From assembly GCA_910574015.1 (NCBI GenBank), contig CAJSYQ010000028.1, positions 1 through 49,572 on the forward strand: 49,572 nt of DNA, read 5' to 3'. The stretch comes from Eubacteriaceae bacterium. GTDB taxonomy: Bacteria > Bacillota > Clostridia > Lachnospirales > Lachnospiraceae. Of this stretch, positions 42,896 to 49,572 are shown piece after piece. Position numbers and translations under genes: made by a program. The notes under the pieces are model-generated. The model was given only the letters and a program-made list of their open reading frames with translations. It was not told where the DNA came from and ran no database searches. The number at the start of each line of letters is the position of its first letter. The first letter of the stretch is position 1.

Positions 42896-43101
42896 AACAG
42901 CTATTTGACAGAATAATTAAGTCAGGAATCCAGCCAAAAGAGAAAGGAATCCCAACAGGGTATTTCATAGAAAAGGATGGGCAGACTTCTTTTGTCTGCG
43001 GCAAAAACATTGTCCATCTTACAGAGCATTTCAGCGGGAAAAAACAGACCGTGGAAACGCTTGCGGAGAATGTCATGCGGTACGAGATGAAAAAACCATA
43101 A
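42886..43101 (+). CDS. Small conserved element protein with apparent ATT start
   Basis: 71 aa beginning at ATT 42886, five bases after a GGGAGG site and overlapping the relaxase stop. It reads TVKQLFDRIIKSGIQPKEKG..., then GYFIEKDGQTSFVCGKNIVHL and ETLAENVMRYEMKK. There is no ATG until near the end of the protein. The coding pattern and tight spacing argue for a real gene; function unknown. Confidence 0.55.
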   Translation: MTVKQLFDRIIKSGIQPKEKGIPTGYFIEKDGQTSFVCGKNIVHLTEHFSGKKQTVETLAENVMRYEMKKP

Positions 43102-43141
43102 GAAGAATATTGTTGCAATGATGGAAAAACGGCCTGCCCCA

Positions 43142-43150
43142 TGCTATAAT
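43142..43150 (+). promoter_or_regulatory. Extended -10 promoter of the serine recombinase gene
   Basis: TGCTATAAT (43142-43150) is an extended -10 element (TG, one base, TATAAT) about 60 bases upstream of the GTG start at 43210. No good -35 is present, which is typical for extended -10 promoters. Confidence 0.55.
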
Positions 43151-43209
43151 AGATTCATGCAAGCAGTGTATTGTGGCGGGCTGTTTCCAAAGACAGGAGG
43201 TTAAAACAA

Positions 43210-43566
43210 GTGAAACAGCAGCAATACAATACAGCGTTATATATGCGTTTAAGCCGTGATGACGAGCTGGAAGGGGAAAGCGCAAGCATTTCCACGCAGA
43301 AACAAATACTCAGGGATTACGCAAATGAACAGGGATTTTTAGTCGTTAACGAGTATGTGGACGATGGATTTTCGGGTACAAATTTTGAAAGACCAAGCTT
43401 CAAACGCATGATTGAGGACATAGAGGACGGGAAAATCAACTGCGTTGTCACAAAGGATTTGTCAAGGCTTGGCAGGAACTATATCCTCACGGGGCAGTAC
43501 ACGGAGCTTTATTTTCCGAGCAAGGGCGTAAGGTACATCGCAATCCATGACGGCGTTGACACGATA
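43210..43566 (+). pseudogene. tnpX: Large serine recombinase (TnpX-like), N-terminal part, interrupted by an IS
   Basis: GTG 43210 with AGGAGG at 43195-43200. The 119 codons hold most of the resolvase catalytic domain: ALYMRLSRDDELEGESASIS with the nucleophilic Ser, DDGFSGTNFERPSFKRMIED and VVTKDLSRLGRN. Reading runs into the insertion sequence and stops at its first three bases (TGA 43567-43569). In Tn4451-type transposons this enzyme excises the element as a circle. The catalytic domain is cut off from the DNA-binding part, so the copy should be inactive. Confidence 0.88.
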
Positions 43567-43645
43567 TGATGTTGTATCATTTTAGTTGACACCTAATACA
43601 CAAGGATTTGATGTATAATCAAAGAGAAATAAGGAGGCAACTAAA

Positions 43646-43987
43646 ATGGCAAAAAAACAACGGAAATACGACATGGAATACAAGATTCAGGCCGTAAAGC
43701 TGGCAAAGGAACTTGGCGGCGCAAAAGCGGCTTCTGAACTGGGCATCCCTGAAAACACCATGTATGCATGGACGAAAGCGGTAAGGGAGGGACGGCTGGA
43801 TGTTGGCTCCGGCTCGCACACGCCACAGACGGCAATGAGTCTCGCAGAGGAATTGTCAATCCTGCGCAGACAGGTCAAAGAGCAGGAAAAAGAAATACGC
43901 CGCCTGAAAGAAGAAAATGAATTCCTTGAGGAAGCAAGCGCTTTTTTCGCCGCCAGCCGTCGGAAGTCTGCAAAAGGCAGAGAATGA
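43646..43987 (+). CDS. IS3-family OrfA
   Basis: 113 aa, AAGGAGG upstream of ATG 43646. An HTH (YDMEYKIQAVKLAKELGGAKA, ASELGIPENTMYAWTKAVRE) and a C-terminal leucine-zipper coiled coil (LAEELSILRRQVKEQEKEIR to FLEEASAFF). It provides terminal-repeat recognition for the OrfAB transposase. The stop overlaps the OrfB start in ATGA. Confidence 0.92.
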   Translation: MAKKQRKYDMEYKIQAVKLAKELGGAKAASELGIPENTMYAWTKAVREGRLDVGSGSHTPQTAMSLAEELSILRRQVKEQEKEIRRLKEENEFLEEASAFFAASRRKSAKGRE

Positions 43988-44892
43988 TGTTTCTTGCCAT
44001 AAAAACCGAGGACGGCGCGATAAAGGGAAAAATTTCTTTCTACTGCCGGATGCTGAAAGTGACGCGGCAGGGATTTTATAAATATCTGGCAAACAAAGAC
44101 CGTTCGTGGAAATATCAGGATTTAGCCGATGCCATGCGGGCAATCGCATCAGAAGATGAATGTAATGATACTTATGGACGGATCCGCATGTATCAGGCGC
44201 TTCTCTTAAAACAACCGGAAGGCATCCGTATTCCCGGCGAGAGGACGGTTTACCGCGTCATGAAGAAAATCGGACTCATCCACCATCCGAAACGCAAACC
44301 CAACGGAATTACTAAAGCGGACCGCGAGGCGCGAAAATCCGACGATCTGCTGAAACGGGATTTTTCATCCAAAGAGCCGTTAAAAAAATGCGTTACAGAT
44401 ATAACTGAAATCAGCGCAAGAGACGGAAAGCTGTATGTATCCGCCATATTTGATTGTTTTGATGCTGCAGTCCTGGGACTGGCAATGGATACCAGCATGA
44501 AAGCGGCATTATGTGAGCGGACGCTTGACAACGCCGTCCGCGCCTATCCAGCGCTTAGGGGAGCCGTTATCCACTCAGACCGCGGAACACAGTACACCAG
44601 CGAAACCTATCGCAGGGCGGCTGCAAAATACGGCATTCTTCAAAGTATGAACAGCGCCGGGGGACGCTGCCATGACAACGCACGATGCGAGAGCATGTGG
44701 GCGCGGATGAAAGAGGAACTCCTCTATGGGAGGCATCCTACAAAGAAAATGACAGTGGAAGAAGTGAAGACCCTCATCTTTAGATATTTCATCGGATATT
44801 GGAACAACAGGAGGATATGCTCCGCCAATAAGGGGCTCCCTCCTATGGTCAAACGACAGAGATACTATGAATCTCTGGATGCTGCTGCTTAG
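43984..44892 (+). CDS. IS3-family OrfB transposase
   Basis: 302 aa, DDE integrase core. The triad is present: Asp 139 in KKCVTDITEIS, Asp 199 in VIHSDRGTQYTS, and Glu 236 in HDNARCESMWARMKEE. N-terminal HTH_21-like stretch DTYGRIRMYQALL. It starts in the OrfA stop (ATGA overlap), so expression may involve re-initiation as well as frameshifting. Looks functional. Confidence 0.93.
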   Translation: MMFLAIKTEDGAIKGKISFYCRMLKVTRQGFYKYLANKDRSWKYQDLADAMRAIASEDECNDTYGRIRMYQALLLKQPEGIRIPGERTVYRVMKKIGLIHHPKRKPNGITKADREARKSDDLLKRDFSSKEPLKKCVTDITEISARDGKLYVSAIFDCFDAAVLGLAMDTSMKAALCERTLDNAVRAYPALRGAVIHSDRGTQYTSETYRRAAAKYGILQSMNSAGGRCHDNARCESMWARMKEELLYGRHPTKKMTVEEVKTLIFRYFIGYWNNRRICSANKGLPPMVKRQRYYESLDAAA

Positions 44893-44943
44893 GCATTGAT
44901 ATCCTTGTAAAAAAAGTGTCAACCAATATTGACAATATCAATA

Positions 44944-46191
44944 AGGGAGGACAACGACATCGCCCCATTCAAGAATATCGTCAACGAATGGCAGGCAAAG
45001 GAAACGAGCCGCAAGGTAAAAAATGCGATGAAAGCCAAGTTTAAAAATGGGGAATACATCGCCCCAGTCACGCCTTTAGGGTATAAGCTGCATCCGACGG
45101 AAAAGAACAGGCTCATTATTGATGAGGAAACGAAGTGGATTGTGGAGCGTATTTTTGAGCTTGCGGCACATGGGTATGGGGCAAAGAAAATCTGCCACGC
45201 CCTCGCCAAAGATAAAGTGCCAGTCCCAACATGGTGGCTTTATAAACGGAACGGGTATAAGGCGTCCATGTTTGAGGGGAAGCCTGAAGAAGTAAAATAC
45301 CGCTGGTGCATACAGACCGTCAGCAATATCCTCGCCAACCAGATATACCTTGGGCATACCGTCCATTACAAGCTGACAAAGATGTCCTATAAATCCAAAA
45401 AGAATATCAAGCATAGCGAGGATGAGTGGTTCGTGGTGGAAAATACGCATGAGCCGATTGTCACGCAGGATTTGTGGGATTTGGTGCAGACGCATGTAAA
45501 TTCAAGGCGACGGAGCCGTAAAGACGATGAGTCGCAGATATTCGCAGGGCTTATAAGGTGCGGGGAATGCGGATGGACGCTCGGCTCGGCAAACACAAAG
45601 GACAAGGGGCGTTTTTACCGCTGTACCCAGTATGCGGCGTATGGCAGGAACTTCTGCACGCTCCATTACACGCCTTACAAGATTTTGTATGCGTTTGTTC
45701 TCGGAAGGTTACAATACTGGCTGATGGCGGTGAAAGAGAATGAGGACGCCATTCTGGAACGGCTGCTGCAAGGCAGCGAGAAACAGCGGCAGTCCGAGAA
45801 TGCCCGTGCCGAAAAAGAGCTGAAAAAGGCACAGAAACGCAGGCAGGAGCTGAACAGCCTTTTTGCGAAGATGTACGAGGACAGGGTAAAAGGGCTTCTT
45901 GACGAAGAAAATTATTCCATGCTCTCCGTCAAATACCGCACGGAGCAGCAACAGCTTGATGAAACGGTCAAGACCATCTCTGCAAGGCTTGAAGAAACGA
46001 AAGAGGAAACGGACGATGCAAAACGCTGGATTGACTTAATCCAGAAATACAGTGCCATTGACGAGCTTACCGCCCCGCTCTTGAATGAACTGATTGAGAA
46101 AATCGTAGTCCACCAGTCATGGAAAGACGGGAACGGTAGGACAGTGAGGGACATTGAGATTTACTATCGTTTTGTAGGAAAAATTGATTAA
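44944..46191 (+). pseudogene. tnpX: Large serine recombinase (TnpX-like), C-terminal part
   Basis: After the right ATA repeat the frame continues REDNDIAPFKNIVNEWQAKE..., joining in phase with the N-terminal part once the insertion sequence and one ATA are removed; the restored protein is 534 aa. It contains the recombinase domain (YIAPVTPLGYKLHPTEKN, HGYGAKKICHALAKD), the zinc-ribbon CGECGWTLGSANTKDKGRFYRC...CTLHY and a coiled-coil C-terminus (about 320-460 of the full protein). An ATG/GTG start with a good site just upstream is not seen, so this part is probably silent. Confidence 0.88.
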
Positions 46192-46199
46192 ATAGGCAT

Positions 46200-46228
46200 G
46201 GGGAATGTGCCGATTATGGCACTTCCCC
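46200..46228 (+). terminator. Hairpin after the serine recombinase gene
   Basis: GGGGAATGTGCC (46200-46211) with GGCACTTCCCC (46218-46228), one bulged base, 6-base loop. No long T-run on the plus strand. Confidence 0.5.
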
Positions 46229-46253
46229 GAAACACTGTCTTTAACTCATGTAA

Positions 46254-46583
46254 AGCGGCGACTATTACCTCCCAGAGCTTGCATTACCTCCCGAAAAAGA
46301 AAAGCCGATAGGCTTATGGGGGCAAAGGCATTTGCAGTATCTCAAAGAGCATAAGCAGTTCATTTATCTCAATCTGCTGACAAGCGGCGGGCTGAATGAA
46401 TATCTGGTAAGTGTGGATGAACAGGCAGAGGATATGTTTTCTCGGCTGGTAAAGGAATATGCCGACAGACAGGGGGTAACGGAACGATTAAAGGCAGAAA
46501 AGCAGATATTATGGGTTCAGAGAATGAATAATATTCGGGCTTGTGTGAGGGAGATTGTGGAGGGCGAGATAATCTATTCATAA
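46254..46583 (+). pseudogene. TnpV remnant lacking its N-terminus
   Basis: The frame opens right after a TAA (46251-46253) with SGDYYLPELALPPEKEKPIG and continues through LWGQRHLQYLKEHKQF, YLNLLTSGGLNEYLVSVDEQ and ends INNIRACVREIVEGEIIYS-like (MNNIRACVREIVEGEII). The residues before GDYY, present in intact TnpV, are missing and there is no start codon. Notably the missing end resembles the isolated fragment at 36063-36131. Confidence 0.75.
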
Positions 46584-46592
46584 GTTGTGGGT

Positions 46593-46619
46593 GGCACTCC
46601 TGCAATATGTGGGAGTGCC
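46593..46619. terminator. Hairpin after the TnpV remnant
   Basis: GGCACTCC (46593-46600) pairs perfectly with GGAGTGCC (46612-46619). It is a plausible end of the serine-recombinase module before AT-rich cargo genes. Confidence 0.5.
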
Positions 46620-46724
46620 GTTCAATTAAGCAAAAATAGTTCGGGGAATTGAAAAATCTTACAAATTCGTGTATACTTAAAAAAATTAGAATGAGAAATT
46701 AGGAGTTGTGGAGGTGTCATATAA

Positions 46725-47057
46725 ATGAAATTGGCAGATTTATCAACAGGACCAGACTGGATATTATGGATTGTTTTTATAATATTTGCGGTACTTTCCA
46801 TAGTTTTGCTTTTGGGACATGGAAGCTGGTTTATTTCTGGATATAATACAGCTTCAAAAGAAGAAAAAGAAAAGTATAATGAAAAGAAACTATGCAGAAC
46901 AATGGGAATCGGAATGTTTGTTATAACACTTCTCATATTAACAATGGGATTGTTGGAAAATATTCTACCAGCATTTTTTGCGTATATTGCATTGGGTATT
47001 GTTTTGGTTGATGTCGCAGTAATTATTATTTTAGGAAATACAATATGCAGAAAGTAA
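46725..47057 (+). CDS. DUF3784 family membrane protein
   Basis: 110 aa, GGAGG upstream. One N-terminal membrane helix (DWILWIVFIIFAVLSIVLLL), a motif GHGSWFISGYNTASKEEKEKYNEKKLCR typical of DUF3784, and two further helices. Function unknown; such genes are common in accessory DNA of Firmicutes. AT-rich, unlike the core genes. Confidence 0.8.
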   Translation: MKLADLSTGPDWILWIVFIIFAVLSIVLLLGHGSWFISGYNTASKEEKEKYNEKKLCRTMGIGMFVITLLILTMGLLENILPAFFAYIALGIVLVDVAVIIILGNTICRK

Positions 47058-47116
47058 TAACATTTTGTTTATCGGAAAGCTGCATACAAAGAAAAGTCGG
47101 GATTGAGGATAATGAT

Positions 47117-47902
47117 ATGAAGATTATTAACAAAGATATAGATAGCGGAAAGCCCTTTGACTGGGGGAAAACCTCTTTCGATTATGCGAAATTCCGTGAC
47201 ATTTATCCGCAAGAGTTTTATCAAAGAATTGTTGACCGTAAATTATGCTTGGACGGACAATCTGTCCTTGATATTGGAACAGGAACGGGCGTTCTTCCTA
47301 GAAATATGTACCCGTATGGGGCGAAGTGGACGGCTGCGGATATTTCAAAAAATCAAATTGAACAAGCGAAAATTCTCTCAAAGGGTATGGATATAGATTA
47401 TCATGTTGTATCAACAGAGGATATAAGTTTTTCGGATAATTCTTTTGATGTAATTACAGCCTGTCAGTGTTTTTGGTATTTTGACCATGAAGCTGTTATG
47501 CCTAAGTTTTATCGGATGCTGAAACAAGGGGGAAGTATTCTTGTTTTATACATGGCATGGCTGCCGTTTGAGGATGAGATTGCAGGAGCCAGTGAAAAAC
47601 TCGTATTAAAATATAATCCAAATTGGAGCGGCGCAGGAGAAACGAAACATCCAATAGACATACCAGATTGTTATAAAGAAAACTTTGCGCTTGTATATCA
47701 TGAAGAATTTACTCTAAGAATACCGTTTACCCGCGAAAGCTGGAATGGAAGAATGAAGGCTTGCCGTGGAATCGGTGCTTCACTTACCCAGAAAGAGATT
47801 TCGCTGTGGGAACAAGAGCATATGACGCTCCTTGAACAAATTGCGTCGAGTGAATTTGATATTTTGCATTATGCTGCTATTGCAGAGCTTAAAAAGCATT
47901 AA
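47117..47902 (+). CDS. Class I SAM-dependent methyltransferase
   Basis: 261 aa from ATG 47117 with GAGG upstream; a longer frame begins inside the previous gene. Motif I SVLDIGTGTGVLPRNMYPYG (about 48-67), acidic loop AADISKNQIEQAK, motif IV DVITACQCFWYFD. Methyltransferase_11 type. Substrate unknown; sits with a GNAT acetyltransferase in an island cargo block, so modification of a small molecule or drug is possible but unproven. Confidence 0.88.
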   Translation: MKIINKDIDSGKPFDWGKTSFDYAKFRDIYPQEFYQRIVDRKLCLDGQSVLDIGTGTGVLPRNMYPYGAKWTAADISKNQIEQAKILSKGMDIDYHVVSTEDISFSDNSFDVITACQCFWYFDHEAVMPKFYRMLKQGGSILVLYMAWLPFEDEIAGASEKLVLKYNPNWSGAGETKHPIDIPDCYKENFALVYHEEFTLRIPFTRESWNGRMKACRGIGASLTQKEISLWEQEHMTLLEQIASSEFDILHYAAIAELKKH

Positions 47903-47944
47903 ATTCTGTTTGCTAAATTAACATATGTGAGGTTTTGCATAAAT

Positions 47945-48415
47945 ATGGATTATAAAATTCGAGAAATCAGAAAAAATGAATATCCAATATTATCTGATTT
48001 TCTGTATGAAGCAATTTTTATTCCAGAGGGCATGGACAAGCCGCCAAAATCTATAATTGAGCAGCCAAAGCTGCAAGTATATATTGAGGATTTTGGGAAA
48101 GAAGATGATTGGAGCTTAGTTGCAGAAGTAAAAGGGAAGATTGTAGGCGCAGTATGGGTGCGTATTATGAATGATTATGGGCATATTGATAATGAAACGC
48201 CCTCATTTGCTATTTCACTGTATGAGGAATACAGAAATATGGGCATTGGTACGGCACTTATGAGGGATATGCTTGAACTTTTAAAGAAGAAAGGCTATGA
48301 GCAGACATCCCTTTCTGTACAGAAGGTAAATTATGCGGTTCGTATGTATCAGAAAGTGGGTTTTGAAGTTATTGACGAAAATGAAGAAGAATATATCATG
48401 GTTTGTCGGTTGTAG
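47945..48415 (+). CDS. GNAT family N-acetyltransferase
   Basis: 156 aa from ATG 47945, with GAGG at about 47931. GNAT fold: YKIREIRKNEYPILSDFLYEA at the start, strand VAEVKGKIVGAVWVRIM, acetyl-CoA loop LYEEYRNMGIGTALMRDML (about 97-115), and SLSVQKVNYAVRMYQKVGFEV. Substrate unknown. The gene follows the methyltransferase by 42 bases. Confidence 0.9.
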   Translation: MDYKIREIRKNEYPILSDFLYEAIFIPEGMDKPPKSIIEQPKLQVYIEDFGKEDDWSLVAEVKGKIVGAVWVRIMNDYGHIDNETPSFAISLYEEYRNMGIGTALMRDMLELLKKKGYEQTSLSVQKVNYAVRMYQKVGFEVIDENEEEYIMVCRL

Positions 48416-48438
48416 TGTGATGAGGAGGGCATGTGTAA

Positions 48439-48579
48439 ATGGCTGATAATTTAGATGAAAAAACAGTAAAGGAAGTCTTAAAAAAGATTATTGAGAATAA
48501 TAACAATATTCCGTATAAGGCTAAAGCGGAGATAAAAGTGATAATAGAATTGGAACACAATCCAGAAAAATTGCTGTAA
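48439..48579 (+). CDS. Small 46-aa protein
   Basis: ATG 48439 with GGAGGG seven to twelve bases upstream, stop TAA 48577-48579. Sequence begins ADNLDEKTVKEVLKKIIENN and ends VIIELEHNPEKLL: acidic/basic helical, no membrane segment. Good ribosome binding site and 24-base gap from the GNAT gene support a real gene. No family recognised. Confidence 0.6.
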   Translation: MADNLDEKTVKEVLKKIIENNNNIPYKAKAEIKVIIELEHNPEKLL

Positions 48580-48643
48580 GAGTGTCTGTTATATATGCTG
48601 TCATATAAGGGATAATCTGTGCTAAAGAAAGTGGTTGGAGATA

Positions 48644-49453
48644 ATGAAAAATATGAAAATAGATGCCAATGGAACAGAAATCAGAGTAATGGGTGATGTC
48701 GTAAATGAAGAAGCTTATATTTCTTTAACGGATATTGCCAAATATAAAAATCCAGACAATGCTTTTATCGTGGTTGCGAACTGGATGCGTAATCATTCCA
48801 CAATTTCATTTTTGGGTTTGTGGGAACAGATTCATAATCCCAATTTTAAACCTATCGAATTCGATAGGTTTAAAGCGGAGTCGGGAGATAATGCATTTAC
48901 ATTGACACCGCAACAGTGGATAAAAGCAACAGATGCAATTGGTATCGTATCGAAATCAGGACGATACGGCGGTACATATGCCCATACAGATATAGCCTTT
49001 GAGTTTGCGTCTTGGATTTCACCAGAATTTAAACTCTATATTATCAAGGATTATCAGCGGTTAAAGAAAGATGAAGCAAACCGATTATCGATTGGTTGGG
49101 ATGCCAAGAGGGAACTTTCTAAAATAAATTACCGCATTCATACAGATGCAGTAAAAGAATTTCTGATAACACCAACATTATCCCCGCAGGAAATGGCATA
49201 TACATACGCATCTGAAGCAGATATTCTTAATATGGCGTTGTTTGGCAAGACGGCGGCGCAATGGAGAAACGAAAAGGGAATAAGCGGAAAATCACCTAAT
49301 ATCAGAGATTTTGCTTCGGCAGAGGAATTAGTTGTGCTTATTAATTTGGAAGATACCAATGCTGATTTGATAAGACAGGAAGTGCCTAAATTCGAGAGGT
49401 TAAAAATATTAACACTACTTTACAACTTTATAAATGATGCCCCTGTTTCTTAA
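48644..49453 (+). pseudogene. KilA-N domain protein with C-terminus replaced by the terminal repeat
   Basis: 269 aa from ATG 48644, which follows TTGGAG; the TTG at 48635 is too close to that site. The KilA-N DNA-binding domain covers about residues 10-120 (AYISLTDIAKYKNPDNAFIVVANWMR, WIKATDAIGIVSKSGRYGGTYAHTDIAFEFASWISPEFKLY). In relatives the C-terminal region after VPKFERLKIL continues differently; here the frame crosses the repeat edge at 49412 and ends in an unrelated tail, LLYNFINDAPVS. KilA-N proteins are phage or mobile-element antirepressor-like factors. Only the final 14 or so residues are affected, so some activity may remain. Confidence 0.8.
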
Positions 49454-49572
49454 TTAGCTGTTTTAAGGCATTTATTAGGGCATTTGATTTTATACTGGTT
49501 TCGACTTTTTCTACGAAAATGGCATAAAATACCTGCTGGCGAATCTGTTCGCTTAGAGCAAACCGAAACTCC
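49412..49572. repeat. Right copy of the 161-bp terminal inverted repeat
   Basis: Exact reverse complement of 1-161. The first bases, ACACTACTTTACAAC (inner edge), replace the normal continuation of the KilA-N gene, as expected for the tip of an inserted element. Confidence 0.9.
49428..49571 (-). pseudogene. 3' end of repeat-borne ORF, second copy
   Basis: Identical to the ORF at 2-145 because it lies in the inverted repeat; read from the right-hand window edge inward it ends ...KKQGHHL with stop at 49428-49430. Probable transposase C-terminus of the element that interrupted the KilA-N gene. Family not recognised. Confidence 0.4.

Larger units (their letters stand above)
43567..44940 (+). mobile_element. 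IS3-family insertion sequence, intact-looking (copy 2)
   Basis: 1374 bp. The left end TGATGTTGTATCATTTTAG and the right end read inward, TGATATTGTCAATATTGG, align and share GTTGACAC and then ACAAGGAT. Flanking 3-bp direct repeat ATA (43564-43566 and 44941-44943). It is a different subgroup from copy 1, with orfA and orfB overlapping by 4 bases and an intact DDE triad. It sits inside the serine recombinase gene. Confidence 0.9.
30974..49411. mobile_element. Composite genomic island at guaA (mobilizable elements plus cargo)
   Basis: Starts at the guaA stop and continues to the right-hand repeat. It holds an integrase-xis-repressor module, two separate mobilization modules (MobV at 34876-36054; MobC and a MobP-like relaxase at 41172-42895), a large serine recombinase, three TnpV-type genes or remnants, a second IS3 copy, and cargo. 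It is probably two or more nested elements. The boundary between them and the right junction with the chromosome are not resolved. Confidence 0.65.

Noticed and set aside
46623-46645. Possible attR with similarity to the guaA-end sequence
   Set aside because: Only a short AT-rich match (AAGCAAAAAT versus AAACAAAAAT) and no GAGTTCGAATAA core.
30974-49572. CRISPR array or restriction-modification genes in the island
   Set aside because: No regularly spaced repeats or such enzymes were seen; cargo is transporters, modifying enzymes and mobile genes.

Overview
The window looks like a chromosomal contig from a Gram-positive Clostridia, most probably a Lachnospiraceae gut commensal. The support is strong AGGAGG ribosome binding sites, frequent TTG/GTG starts, near-consensus sigma-A promoters, the ireB-ruvX-DUF1292-RNase J gene order, a NifS-ThiI pair, a TrmR/TrhP pair and Tn4451/Tn1549-style mobile modules. 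Assignment is by recognition of protein families; no search was run.

Layout. (1) 1-2133: a 161-bp sequence that recurs inverted at the far end, a phosphoribosyltransferase gene beheaded at its edge, and a decayed IS3-family element (763-2133, 3-bp target duplication). (2) 2335-5218: two small HTH proteins, an orphan GHKL-type membrane histidine kinase, and a FliD-C-terminus-like protein preceded by what looks like a sigma-28 (flagellar-type) promoter. (3) 5320-30973: core chromosome. It holds rsmE, a cysteine desulfurase with thiI, a degenerate HPr-like protein, mtaB, a long co-oriented run (ireB, ruvX, DUF1292, RNase J, an MltG-N-like protein, trmR, trhP, birA, hflX, M18 aminopeptidase), an AGCS symporter, a NeuB-like synthase, serS, a secreted beta-helix/FnIII-like protein, lysA, a MATE pump, a DUF308 membrane protein, a dGTPase-like HD hydrolase and guaA. 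(4) 30974-49411: a composite genomic island starting exactly at the 3' end of guaA.

The island has a phage-like repressor diverging from xis and a tyrosine integrase, then a MobC-like protein, an AAA ATPase and a MobV relaxase. Cargo follows: a TnpV gene and a MocR-type regulator divergent from a MATE pump. A second mobilization module comes next, with a sigma-like protein, MobC, a frameshifted relaxase and a large serine recombinase split by a second IS3-family element. A tail carries a DUF3784 membrane protein, a methyltransferase, a GNAT acetyltransferase, a 46-aa ORF and a KilA-N protein whose end is cut by the terminal repeat.

The points most worth following up are the sigma-28-like promoter on a stand-alone FliD-like protein beside an orphan kinase, the many independent lesions and odd start codons in the two mobilization modules, and the 161-bp inverted ends that truncate a gene on each side.
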